From assembly GCF_004336805.1 (NCBI RefSeq), contig NZ_SJXM01000003.1, forward strand, positions 248,001 through 312,000: 64,000 nt of DNA, written 5' to 3'. The DNA is from Aeromicrobium sp. IC_218 (GTDB lineage: Bacteria > Actinomycetota > Actinomycetes > Propionibacteriales > Nocardioidaceae). Position numbers and translations under genes: made by a program. Positions 14,675 to 22,289 of this stretch are shown here, one piece after another. The notes under the pieces were generated by a model, which did not search any database, was not told the origin of the DNA, and worked only from the letters and a program-made list of their open reading frames with translations. Every line of letters begins with the position of its first letter. Positions within the stretch are counted from its first letter, which is position 1.

Positions 14675-14745
14675 AGGTGGGTACGGGATTCGAACCCGTG
14701 TTCACGGCTTTGCAGGCCGTTGCCTCGCCTCTCGGCCAACCCACC
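14675..14745 (-). tRNA. tRNA-Cys (GCA)
   Basis: 71 nt on the minus strand: acceptor GGTGGGT/ACCCACC with discriminator U73, which is the known tRNA-Cys identity base. The anticodon arm ACGGC-CTGCAAA-GCCGT gives GCA; the T arm is GGTTCGAATCC. Middle tRNA of the cluster. Confidence 0.95.
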
Positions 14746-14775
14746 GCAGGATGGCCCTGCCGTGGACCCTCTCCG

Positions 14776-14847
14776 AGCGGACGACGGGATTCGAACCCGC
14801 GACCCTCACCTTGGCAAGGTGATGCTCTACCACTGAGCCACGTCCGC
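14776..14847 (-). tRNA. tRNA-Gly (GCC)
   Basis: 72 nt on the minus strand: acceptor GCGGACG/CGTCCGC with discriminator U, anticodon arm TCACC-TTGCCAA-GGTGA giving GCC, T arm GGTTCGAATCC. First tRNA of the Gly-Cys-Val transcript, a cluster common in actinobacteria. Confidence 0.95.
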
Positions 14848-14964
14848 GTGCTTCTTGCGAAGCGGTTGCCCTCCGGGCCGGTTTTTCCGACCCCCTCGGG
14901 CCGAGATGAAACATTAGTACATGACCATCCGATGACCAAAACCGGGGTCGGTTAACGTGTCTCC

Positions 14965-15798
14965 ATGCGTGCCTGGCTGAACGGAAAACTCCTGGAATCT
15001 CCGCAGGATCCGGCTCTCTCGATCCTGGACCACGGCCTCGTCGTCGGCGACGGGGTCTTCGAGACGGTGAAGATCGAGGACGGTCGGCCGTTCGCGCTCA
15101 CTCGTCACCTGGACCGGCTCGCGCGTTCCGCACGCGGTCTGGGCATCGGCGAGCCCGACCTCGGTGCCGTCCGCGAGGGCGTCGCCGCGACCATCGAGGG
15201 CCAGGAGCTCGAGTTCGGGCGCCTGCGCATCACTGTCACGTCCGGGCCCGGCCCGCTCGGCTCTCCCCGTGGTTCCGGTCCGATGAGCCACGTGGTGGTG
15301 ACCGAGCCGGCCGAGCGTCCGCCGTCGGTGACGTCCGTGGTGACGGTCGACTGGCCGCGCAACGAGCGCGGCGCCCTCGCCGGGCTCAAGACCACGTCCT
15401 ACGCCGAGAACGCGCTCATGATCGAGCACGCGCACGACCTCGGAGCGTCCGAGTCGCTGATGCCGAACACGGTCGGCGACCTGTGCGAGGGCACCGGGTC
15501 CAACGTCATGTACGTCGTGGGGGAGACGTTGGTCACGCCCACGCTCGCGTCCGGCTGCCTCGCCGGCGTCACCCGTGCGCTGGTGCTCCAGTGGGGCGCC
15601 GGCGAGCTGGACGTCATCGAGCGCGACGCGCCCATCGAGGTGCTCGAGGAGGCCGATGAGGTGCTGCTGGTCGGCACCACCCGCGACGTCCAGGCCGTGT
15701 CCCGCGTGGACAAGCGCGAGCTCCCGGCCCCCGGTCCGGTGACGCGCAAGGCGCAGGAGATCTGGGCCCGAGAGGCGGCCAAGAGCGTCGATCCGTGA
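14965..15798 (+). CDS. Class IV aminotransferase (4-amino-4-deoxychorismate lyase-like)
   Basis: 277 aa, PLP fold type IV. LDHGLVVGDGVFETVKIEDGRPF is the N-terminal signature, the PLP lysine is in GLKTTSYAENALM, and LCEGTGSNVMYVVG and TPTLASGCLAGVTR bind the cofactor phosphate. Length and the GVFET start suit PabC (releasing p-aminobenzoate and pyruvate for folate), but branched-chain or D-amino-acid transaminase activity cannot be excluded without a partner pabB nearby. TAACGT lies 6 nt before the ATG, so the mRNA is probably leaderless. Flanked by tRNA genes on both sides. Confidence 0.85.
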   Translation: MRAWLNGKLLESPQDPALSILDHGLVVGDGVFETVKIEDGRPFALTRHLDRLARSARGLGIGEPDLGAVREGVAATIEGQELEFGRLRITVTSGPGPLGSPRGSGPMSHVVVTEPAERPPSVTSVVTVDWPRNERGALAGLKTTSYAENALMIEHAHDLGASESLMPNTVGDLCEGTGSNVMYVVGETLVTPTLASGCLAGVTRALVLQWGAGELDVIERDAPIEVLEEADEVLLVGTTRDVQAVSRVDKRELPAPGPVTRKAQEIWAREAAKSVDP

Positions 15799-15865
15799 CG
15801 GGCGGGACCCGGTTTCGCGTCCCGTGAGGGGTGCGTTAGTGTGGTCCGCGCACCGATGGTGCGAC

Positions 15866-15937
15866 GGGCGATTGGCGCAGTGGTAGCGCGCTTCGTTCAC
15901 ACCGAAGAGGTCACTGGTTCGAACCCAGTATCGCCCA
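15866..15937 (+). tRNA. tRNA-Val (CAC)
   Basis: 72 nt: acceptor GGGCGAT/ATCGCCC plus A, anticodon arm CTTCG-TTCACAC-CGAAG giving CAC, T arm GGTTCGAACCC. It is nearly identical to tRNA-Val(GAC) at 14.6 kb outside the anticodon arm, on the opposite strand. A TAGTGTGGT-type box upstream (about 15838) may be its promoter. Confidence 0.95.
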
Positions 15938-15943
15938 CCGTCA

Positions 15944-15977
15944 CGAGAGGCCCCCGGCACCTGCCGGGGGCCTCTCG
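15944..15977 (+). terminator. Terminator after tRNA-Val(CAC)
   Basis: Perfect 16-bp stem, CGAGAGGCCCCCGGCA with TGCCGGGGGCCTCTCG, 2-nt nominal loop, six bases after the tRNA end. Confidence 0.85.
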
Positions 15978-16067
15978 TCGTTGTCGGGATGGGACGAGTG
16001 ACCAACTCGCAGACTGACTCGACGAAGTTCGGGACGCAGGGGTCTCGTCGTGCTTACGTTCCGGGCC

Positions 16068-16658
16068 ATGTCGAACACGATGGGCACTGGGCAGCCGAAT
16101 GGTCCGAGAAATCCGCGAGCAGAGGTGAAGGCCGCAAAGGCGTACGCCAAGGCTTCCCGTCCTTGGTACAGAAAGAAGCGGTGGTGGGTCCTCGCTGTCG
16201 CGGTCATCTTCGTCGCAGTCGCGGCGACGACGGGCGGTGGCACGGACGAGCCGTCGGTCACGTCCGACGACAAGAAGACGACCACGACTGCTCAGCCCAC
16301 CAAGCCTGCCGAGGCGGCCGCCGACGAACCGCGGGAGTCCGAGCCGGAGATGACTTCGGGGCAGGAGAACGCCCTCGCTGCTGCGGAGAACTACCTGGAG
16401 ATCGCTCCGTTCTCTCGCAAGGGGCTCATTCGGCAGCTGTCATCCGATGCCGGAGACGGCTACTCCCGCAAGGACGCGACGTATGCCGCCGACCATGTCG
16501 ACGTCGACTGGAAGGAGCAGGCGGTGAAGGCAGCCGAGAACTACTTGGACATCTCACCGTTCTCCCGTCAGGCGATGATCGAGCAGCTGTCGTCTGACGC
16601 AGGGGACGGCTACACCCGCGCGCAGGCGGAACATGGCGCTGAGAAGGCTGGCCTGTAG
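16068..16658 (+). CDS. Membrane-anchored Ltp-domain protein (two repeats)
   Basis: 196 aa: a basic cytoplasmic N-terminus, one membrane helix (about 38-54, RWWVLAVAVIFVAVAA), a Thr/Pro/Glu-rich spacer (60-98), then two Ltp/host-cell-surface-lipoprotein repeats (PF07553 type), residues 99-148 and 149-196. Each contains AAENYL(E/D)I(A/S)PFSR and QLSSDAGDGY. The domain is known from phage lipoprotein Ltp, which blocks phage DNA injection, but it is also common in chromosomal proteins of unknown role. Base use is clearly more AT-rich than its neighbours, suggesting transfer. Start ATG 16068 is 7 nt from TACGTT. Confidence 0.82.
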   Translation: MSNTMGTGQPNGPRNPRAEVKAAKAYAKASRPWYRKKRWWVLAVAVIFVAVAATTGGGTDEPSVTSDDKKTTTTAQPTKPAEAAADEPRESEPEMTSGQENALAAAENYLEIAPFSRKGLIRQLSSDAGDGYSRKDATYAADHVDVDWKEQAVKAAENYLDISPFSRQAMIEQLSSDAGDGYTRAQAEHGAEKAGL

Positions 16659-16684
16659 CGCCGCCGCTGCGTGATGATCGGGCC

Positions 16685-16873
16685 ATGACGAATCCGGACG
16701 ACCGACCGCCGCGCCCCGACCGGCCCGTCGGCTGGGGGCCGGGCCTCGGCGACAACCCGTTCGGTCTCAGCTGGCTGACGCAGTCGGACGGCTCGCGGTC
16801 GTCCGGGCGGTGGATCCTCGCCGGCCTCGTGGTGGCCGTGGCCGTCCTGCTGGTCCTGCTGCTCGTGTACTGA
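16685..16873 (+). CDS. 62-aa single-pass membrane protein
   Basis: 62 aa: a Pro/Asp/Arg-rich N-terminus (MTNPDDRPPRPDRPVGWGPG), a Ser-rich middle and a C-terminal membrane helix (ILAGLVVAVAVLLVLLLVY) that ends at the stop. It looks like a tail-anchored small protein. A GATGAT box is 6 nt before the ATG. It is followed by a strong terminator. No known family. Confidence 0.65.
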   Translation: MTNPDDRPPRPDRPVGWGPGLGDNPFGLSWLTQSDGSRSSGRWILAGLVVAVAVLLVLLLVY

Positions 16874-16883
16874 ACCCGCGGAC

Positions 16884-16922
16884 GCGGAAGGGCCCCTGGC
16901 GTGCTGCCAGGGGCCCTTCCGC
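16884..16922. terminator. Bidirectional terminator
   Basis: Perfect 17-bp stem GCGGAAGGGCCCCTGGC / GCCAGGGGCCCTTCCGC with a 5-nt loop, between the 62-aa gene (plus) and the MFS exporter (minus). Confidence 0.85.
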
Positions 16923-16937
16923 GCGTCGAGGTGCAGA

Positions 16938-18410
16938 TCAGGCGTGGACGGACTCGCCGTCGACCGTCACCGGCTCCACGGACTTCGCGTCCTGCTTGCG
17001 CGGGATGAACGCCGCGATGCCGACGCCGACGAACGCGGCCAGCGCGCCGACCAGGAAGCACGCGGTGAACACGCCCTCGGTGGGCGCCTGGACCGGGCCG
17101 ACCGGCGTCTCGAACGTCTTCATCGAGCTGGTCAGGATCGTCGCCATGACCGCCGAGGCGATCGTGGTGCCGACCGAGCGCGACAGGCCGTTGAGGCCCA
17201 CCGCGGCGCCGGCCTCGGCGGCCGGGGCGTTGTCGAGCACCAGGGTCGGCATGGCCGCGTAGCCGATGCCGACGCCGGCCGACGCGATGCACGAGGCGAT
17301 CAGCAGCTGCCACGGGGCGTCCATGAGGAACAGCGCGACGACGTAGCCGACACCCAGCACGGTCGCGCCGGTCATGAGGGTCTTCTTGGCGCCGAGGTTG
17401 GTGATCAGGCCGGCCGAGACCGGGGCGAACACCAGCATCATGAGTCCGCCGGGAGCCATCCAGAGTCCCGCGGCGAGGATCGACTGGCCCAGGCCGTAGC
17501 CGGTGAACTCGGGCATCTCGAGCAGCTGCGGGACGACGATCGACTGCGCCATCATGCCGAAGCCGATGGCGACGGCCGCGAGGTTCGTGAACAGGATCGG
17601 CAGGCTCGCCGAGGTGCGCAGGTCGACCAGGGGCTCGTCCTGGCGCAGCTCGAAGAGGCCGAACAGCACGAGCACGACGAGGCCGCCCACGATGCAGCCG
17701 ATGGTGGCGGCGTCGCTCCAGCCCCAGGTGTTGCCCTTGGAGATGCCGACCAGGAAGGTCACGAGGCCGAGGGCCAGCAGGATCACGCCGGGCACGTCCA
17801 GGCGTCCGCCGTGGGCGTCGTGGACGTGCGGGACGAACGCGAGCACGGCGACGACCACGACGGTCGCAGCACCGGTGCCGACCCAGAAGAGGTTGTGCCA
17901 GTCGCTGCCGTCGGCGATCCACGCCGAGAGCGGCAGGCCGATCGCGCCGCCGACGCCGAGCGTGGCGCTCATGGCGGCGACCGCGGTGTTGGTGACGTGC
18001 GGCGGGGTGATCTCGCGGATCAGCGAGATGCCGACCGGGATGAAGCCCATGGCCAGGCCCTGCAGGCCGCGGCCCACGAGCATCGGGGCCAGGGTGTCGG
18101 ACAGCGCGGCGACGGCCGAGCCGACCAGCAGGATGCCGGCGCTGACGACGATGATGCGCTGCTTGCCGAACAGGTCGGCCAGGCGTCCGGCGACCGGCAT
18201 GGCGACCGCGGCGCACACGAGCGTGATGGTGATGACCCACGAGGCGTTGGACGCCGACGTGGAGAGCAGCTGGGGCAGCTCGCTCTGGATGGGGATGACC
18301 ATCGTCTGGGTGAGGGCGGCCATGAGGCCGCCGAGGCACAGCACGACGACCGAGACGATCGGGTTCGCCGCGACGGGTGCCTCGGAGGACGAGGACGGGG
18401 ACGAGGTCAA
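16938..18410 (-). CDS. MFS drug exporter, DHA2 (14-helix) type
   Basis: 490 aa with about 14 membrane helices. VITITLVCAAVAMPVAGRLADLFGKQRI is motif A in the loop after helix 2, GLQGLAMGFIPVGISLIRE is in the helix 4-5 region, and LGVGGAIGLPLSAWIAD resembles the antiporter motif C. The DHA2 group exports drugs or dyes by proton antiport; the substrate is unknown. Start is TTG at 18410 with AAGGAACGAC upstream at Shine-Dalgarno distance; no ATG or GTG fits better. A possible operator lies 40 bp upstream, so induction by a local-type repressor is likely, but no regulator gene is adjacent. Confidence 0.9.
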   Translation of the reverse strand: MTSSPSSSSEAPVAANPIVSVVVLCLGGLMAALTQTMVIPIQSELPQLLSTSASNASWVITITLVCAAVAMPVAGRLADLFGKQRIIVVSAGILLVGSAVAALSDTLAPMLVGRGLQGLAMGFIPVGISLIREITPPHVTNTAVAAMSATLGVGGAIGLPLSAWIADGSDWHNLFWVGTGAATVVVVAVLAFVPHVHDAHGGRLDVPGVILLALGLVTFLVGISKGNTWGWSDAATIGCIVGGLVVLVLFGLFELRQDEPLVDLRTSASLPILFTNLAAVAIGFGMMAQSIVVPQLLEMPEFTGYGLGQSILAAGLWMAPGGLMMLVFAPVSAGLITNLGAKKTLMTGATVLGVGYVVALFLMDAPWQLLIASCIASAGVGIGYAAMPTLVLDNAPAAEAGAAVGLNGLSRSVGTTIASAVMATILTSSMKTFETPVGPVQAPTEGVFTACFLVGALAAFVGVGIAAFIPRKQDAKSVEPVTVDGESVHA

Positions 18411-18447
18411 AGTCGTTCCTTCGGGTCGTTCGGGGAGGGGACAAGAC

Positions 18448-18462
18448 TTGTGTATCACGCAA
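18448..18462. promoter_or_regulatory. Putative repressor operator of the MFS gene
   Basis: Imperfect dyad TTGTGT-ATC-ACGCAA (5 of 6 half-site bases symmetric) 38 bp upstream of the MFS start. TTG...CAA dyads of this size are typical of MarR/TetR-class sites. The local sequence is markedly more AT-rich than its surroundings, as a promoter would be. Confidence 0.4.
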
Positions 18463-18601
18463 CTGTTGATGAACTGCAACCAAGAGCGGCGTGATGCCTG
18501 GCACACCGATGACGCCGCGGGACGGTTAGCGGTCCCGGAGGCGGGTACGGGCCGGTCGTGACGCGCGGGACGTCCGCGCGGAACCACCCACAGGAGGCGA
18601 C

Positions 18602-18751
18602 ATGACCATCGCACCCGAGGATCCGGAGAGCTTCCCCGACGCAGAGCCGTCGATCGAGCCGTCCTCGCCGGCCATCGACCCGCCCGGGGCGGACCCGGCC
18701 TACCCGCCGGGCGCCGAGCCCCAGACCGACCCGGACAGGAGCGAACCGTGA
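18602..18751 (+). CDS. 49-aa proline/acid-rich small protein (pair 2, first)
   Basis: 49 aa, rich in Pro, Asp, Glu, Ser and Ala, with no hydrophobic segment. ESFPDAE parallels EDFPEAD in the first gene of pair 1. A perfect AGGAGG is placed correctly upstream of the ATG. Its stop overlaps the GTG of the next small gene (GTGA), so the two are coupled. Function unknown; predicted disordered. Confidence 0.65.
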   Translation: MTIAPEDPESFPDAEPSIEPSSPAIDPPGADPAYPPGAEPQTDPDRSEP

Positions 18752-18870
18752 CCGAGCCCATCCATCCCGACGACGGATCCGTCACCGACAACGACGAGCA
18801 GGACTCCGAGCCGAGCGGCACCGCGCCCGACGGCGGAGCGCCGAACGACCCGTCCACCACCGCGGACTGA
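18748..18870 (+). CDS. 40-aa acidic small protein (pair 2, second)
   Basis: 40 aa beginning MTEPIHPDDGSV, with the HPD(x)G(x)V pattern of the second gene of pair 1. Rich in Asp, Ser, Thr, Glu and Pro, no aromatic residue and no membrane segment. GTG start inside the previous stop. It ends 83 bp before the catalase ATG. Confidence 0.6.
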   Translation: MTEPIHPDDGSVTDNDEQDSEPSGTAPDGGAPNDPSTTAD

Positions 18871-18953
18871 GCGGGAGCACCACCGATACCAGCACGACCG
18901 CGACGAGCGCGGGGCCAGCCGGCTCCGTGCTCGTCCTACCTTGGGGGAGACAC

Positions 18954-21182
18954 ATGAGCGAGCAGGACAAGGGAATCGTCGAGAAGGGCGCCGAGATGGC
19001 GGCCGGCGTCGCGGCCCAGGTGAAGAACGCGGTGACACCCGGGGCGAACACCGTCCCCGGCGTCCCGAACAGCATCACGCCGACGGTCGAGGAGCCGACC
19101 ACGCCGCGCGAGCCGCTCGACCAGCAGGCCGGGCACCACGGGCCCGAGGCGTACTCGCCGACCGGCGTGCCGTCCGGCGAGACCGAGGACGCGGCCCAGC
19201 AGGACGCGTACCTGACCACCGCGCAGGGCGTGAGGCTGCGCGACACCGACCACTCGCTGAAGGCCGGCGCGCGTGGCCCGGTGCTGCTGCAGGACCACCA
19301 CCTGCGCGAGAAGATCATGCACTTCGACCACGAGCGCATCCCCGAGCGTGTGGTGCACGCCCGCGGCGCCGCCGCGCACGGCGTGTTCCGGTCCAACGGC
19401 AAGGCGTCGCGCATCACGCGCGCGGCGTTCCTGCAGGGAGGGGTGGAGACGCCGGTCTTCGTCCGGTTCTCGACCGTCCTGGGCTCCCGCGGCTCGGCCG
19501 ACACCGTCCGCGACACCCGCGGCTTCGCGACGAAGTTCTACACGTCCGAGGGCGTGTACGACCTGGTCGGCAACAACATCCCGGTCTTCTTCATCCAGGA
19601 CGGCATCAAGTTCCCCGACGTCATCCACGCGGGCAAGCCGCACCCGGACGTCGAGATCCCGCAGGCGCAGAGCGCCCACGACACGTTCTGGGACTTCGTG
19701 TCGCTGCACACCGAGGCGCAGCACCACGCGATCTGGAACATGTCCGACCGGGGCATCCCGCGCTCGTACCGGATGATGGAGGGCTTCGGCGTCCACACCT
19801 TCCGCCTGGTCAACGCCGCGGGCGAGACGTCGTTGGTCAAGCTGCACTGGAAGCCTCGTCTGGGCGTCCACTCGCTCACCTGGGAGGAGGCGCAGATCGC
19901 CGCGGGCGTCGACCCCGACCTGCACCGCCGCGACCTGGCCGACGCGATCGCGTCCGGCGCCTACCCCGAGTGGGACCTGGGCGTGCAGGTCTTCCCGGAC
20001 ACGCCGGAGCAGACCTTCGAGGGCATCGACCTGCTCGACCCGACCAAGATCGTCCCCGAGGAGCTCGCGCCGGTCGAGGTGATCGGCACGATGCAGCTCA
20101 ACGCCAACCCGAGCAACTACTTCGCCGAGACCGAGCAGGTCGCCTACCACGCGGGCCACTTCGTGCCGGGCATCGAGCCGACCGACGACCCGCTGCTGGC
20201 GGCGCGCCTGTTCTCCTACCTCGACACGCAGCTGACGCGCCTGGGCGGGCCGAACTTCTCGCAGATCCCGATCAACCGCCCGCACTCGCCGGTCAACGAC
20301 ATGTTCCGCGACGGGTTCCACCAGGACGCCGTGCACAAGGGCGTCGCGCCGTACAAGCCCAACTCGCTGGACGGTGGCTGCCCGTTCCTGGCCGGCGAGG
20401 ACATGTCGGCGTTCATCGACGTGCCGGTCGCGGTCGAGGGGCGTCGCGTGCGCGAGGCCCCGGCGTCCTTCGACGACCACTACAGCCAGACGCGGATGTT
20501 CTACCGGTCGCTGACGAAGGTCGAGCAGGACCACGTCAAGGACGCCTACTCCTTCGAGCTCGGCAAGTGCTACGAGCAGGCGATCAAGGAGCGTCAGCTG
20601 CAGAACCTGGCCAACATCGACGCCGGCCTGTGCCAGGCGGTCGCCGACCGGCTGGGCCTGCCGGCGCCGGAGCCGACGGTCGAGGTCGTCGACCTGCCGC
20701 CGAGCCCCGCCCTGTCGCAGATCGGCGGCGAGTGGCCGCCGGACGGTCGCCTGCTGGGCATCGTCGTCACCGACGTCGAGGCCGACCTCGACGGAGTCCG
20801 GGCCGTCCGGGACGCGGCGTTCACCGCCGGCATGGTGCCGATCGTGGTGGCCCCGCGTGGCGGGATGCTCGAGGACGGCTCGGGCGCTCCCGTCCCGGTC
20901 CAGCGCACGTTCCAGACCGTCCGCTCGATCGAGCTGGACGCCGTGCTGGTCGTCGGCGGGGGACAGGCGGCCCAGCACCCGGAGGTGGCCCTGCTGCTCT
21001 CCGAGGCGTACCGCCACGGCAAGGCGATCGGCGGCTGGAACAGCCCCGAGGACGCCCTCACCGCGGGCGGCGTGCCGGTCAACGGTCCGGGCGTCGCGCT
21101 GGAGCCCGACGGTCCCGCGGCGCTGACGCGGATCAGCCAGCTGATGGCGACGCACCGCGTCTGGGAGCGCCACGCCGGCTGA
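18954..21182 (+). CDS. katE: Large-subunit monofunctional catalase (HPII type)
   Basis: 742 aa. Layout: a ~75-residue N-terminal extension, the heme catalase core with catalytic H135 (RVVHARG) and the distal Asn in GNNIPVFF (~207), the heme-side LFSYLDTQ segment, and a C-terminal flavodoxin/class I amidotransferase-like domain (about 600-742, beginning GRLLGIVVTDVEADLDG). This is the large-subunit clade 2 architecture of E. coli KatE, which splits H2O2 in stationary phase. Cytosolic. ATG 18954 has GGGGGAG upstream and a TACCTT box at 18937. It heads a run of stress-type genes. Confidence 0.95.
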   Translation: MSEQDKGIVEKGAEMAAGVAAQVKNAVTPGANTVPGVPNSITPTVEEPTTPREPLDQQAGHHGPEAYSPTGVPSGETEDAAQQDAYLTTAQGVRLRDTDHSLKAGARGPVLLQDHHLREKIMHFDHERIPERVVHARGAAAHGVFRSNGKASRITRAAFLQGGVETPVFVRFSTVLGSRGSADTVRDTRGFATKFYTSEGVYDLVGNNIPVFFIQDGIKFPDVIHAGKPHPDVEIPQAQSAHDTFWDFVSLHTEAQHHAIWNMSDRGIPRSYRMMEGFGVHTFRLVNAAGETSLVKLHWKPRLGVHSLTWEEAQIAAGVDPDLHRRDLADAIASGAYPEWDLGVQVFPDTPEQTFEGIDLLDPTKIVPEELAPVEVIGTMQLNANPSNYFAETEQVAYHAGHFVPGIEPTDDPLLAARLFSYLDTQLTRLGGPNFSQIPINRPHSPVNDMFRDGFHQDAVHKGVAPYKPNSLDGGCPFLAGEDMSAFIDVPVAVEGRRVREAPASFDDHYSQTRMFYRSLTKVEQDHVKDAYSFELGKCYEQAIKERQLQNLANIDAGLCQAVADRLGLPAPEPTVEVVDLPPSPALSQIGGEWPPDGRLLGIVVTDVEADLDGVRAVRDAAFTAGMVPIVVAPRGGMLEDGSGAPVPVQRTFQTVRSIELDAVLVVGGGQAAQHPEVALLLSEAYRHGKAIGGWNSPEDALTAGGVPVNGPGVALEPDGPAALTRISQLMATHRVWERHAG

Positions 21183-21235
21183 CCGGTTCCCGGTCGGGAC
21201 GGTTCGATCCGCCCCGACCGGGGTACGGCCCGGTC

Positions 21236-21454
21236 ATGACTGACACGAACATCGATCTCGAGGCCATCCAGAACGTCGTCGACCGCGTCACGTCGTGGCA
21301 GGACGGCGCCACTGAGGGCACCGTGGAGGACGAGCTGCGCAAGGGCTTCACCGAGGCCGGCGTGCAGGTGTCCGACGACGACGTCACGAAGCTCGCCGAC
21401 GCCATCCAGGACAAGCACGGTGCCGTCGACGCCGCCGAGGTCCTCGGCCGATGA
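21236..21454 (+). CDS. 72-aa acidic protein of unknown function
   Basis: 72 aa, soluble, two helical stretches (IDLEAIQNVVDRVTSW and VTKLADAIQDKHG). No known motif. Its stop overlaps the next start by ATGA, so it is expressed with the PNPOx-like stress gene. TACGGC lies 6 nt before the ATG. Confidence 0.65.
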   Translation: MTDTNIDLEAIQNVVDRVTSWQDGATEGTVEDELRKGFTEAGVQVSDDDVTKLADAIQDKHGAVDAAEVLGR

Positions 21455-21951
21455 GCGAGCCCGAGAGCCACGACGAGCAGGTCGCGAAGCTCGTCGAGCT
21501 GACCAAGGACGCTCGCACCGCGTTCCTCACGACCCGTGACGAGCACGGCCACCTGGTCGGACGTCCCATGGCCCGCCAGGACGTCGACCTGGACGCCGAC
21601 CTGTGGTTCATCACCGAGCGCGACTCGCGCAAGGTCGCTCACATCGCCGCCGACCCGAAGGTGGGCGTCACGCTCGGCACGTCCGACTCGTGGGTGTCGC
21701 TCTCGGGCGTCGCCAGCGTCGTCGACGACAACGAGAAGCTGCACGAGCTGTGGAACCAGTTCACCGACGCGTGGCTGCCCGAGGGGCCCGACAGCCCGAA
21801 CGCGGTGCTCATCCACGTCCGCGCCGACCAGGCCGAGTACTGGTCGCCGCCGGTCGGCGGACGCGTCGCCACGCTGGTGAGCCTGATCAAGTCCAAGGTG
21901 ACCGGTCAGCGGTACGACGGGGGCGACAACCAGGTCGTCACCGACCTGTGA
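21451..21951 (+). CDS. Pyridoxamine 5'-phosphate oxidase-like general stress protein
   Basis: 166 aa split-barrel flavin-binding fold. AFLTTRDEHGHLVGRPMARQ, LWFITERDSRKV and the C-terminal AEYWSPP match the general stress protein 26 branch of the PNPOx-like family, which binds FMN or F420 and usually lacks true PNP oxidase activity. Cytosolic. Coupled to the upstream 72-aa gene and followed at 13 nt by a DUF4235 gene. Confidence 0.85.
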   Translation: MSEPESHDEQVAKLVELTKDARTAFLTTRDEHGHLVGRPMARQDVDLDADLWFITERDSRKVAHIAADPKVGVTLGTSDSWVSLSGVASVVDDNEKLHELWNQFTDAWLPEGPDSPNAVLIHVRADQAEYWSPPVGGRVATLVSLIKSKVTGQRYDGGDNQVVTDL

Positions 21952-21964
21952 GGTGAGGAGGACC

Positions 21965-22261
21965 ATGACCGAGAAGCACAACACGTCGAAGTCGGCGAAG
22001 CTGCTCTACCGTCCGGTGGGCATCGTCGGCTCGATCGGCGCCGGTCTCGTCGCGAGCGCCATCTTCAAGCAGATCTGGAAGAAGGCGGCGCACGGTGACG
22101 GCGCCGACCCGCCCACGCCGCTCGAGAGCGAGTACCCGCTCAAGGAGATCCTGACGGCGGCCGCCATCCAGGGCGTCATCTACGCCGTGGTGAAGGCGCT
22201 CGTCGACCGTGGCGGTGCCCGGGCCTTCGAGAAGGCCACGGGGGACTGGCCCGGCAGCTGA
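21965..22261 (+). CDS. DUF4235 membrane protein
   Basis: 98 aa with two membrane helices (PVGIVGSIGAGLVASAIF and ILTAAAIQGVIYAVVKALVD) and the conserved KQIWKK between them, as in DUF4235. ATG 21965 has GTGAGGAGGACC directly upstream. Role unknown. Downstream partner of the stress genes. Confidence 0.8.
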   Translation: MTEKHNTSKSAKLLYRPVGIVGSIGAGLVASAIFKQIWKKAAHGDGADPPTPLESEYPLKEILTAAAIQGVIYAVVKALVDRGGARAFEKATGDWPGS

Positions 22262-22289
22262 CGGGTAGCGGGTGCGTAGACTCGGCGCG

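Noticed and set aside
15866-16658. Integrated element at tRNA-Val(CAC)
   Set aside because: No integrase and no second copy of the tRNA 3' end after the Ltp gene; the other tRNA-Val is a complete gene on the opposite strand.
18411-18860. N-terminal extension of the MFS protein to 18860
   Set aside because: The extra sequence is hydrophilic, covers the operator-like region and lies antisense to the small acidic genes; the TTG at 18410 has a Shine-Dalgarno.
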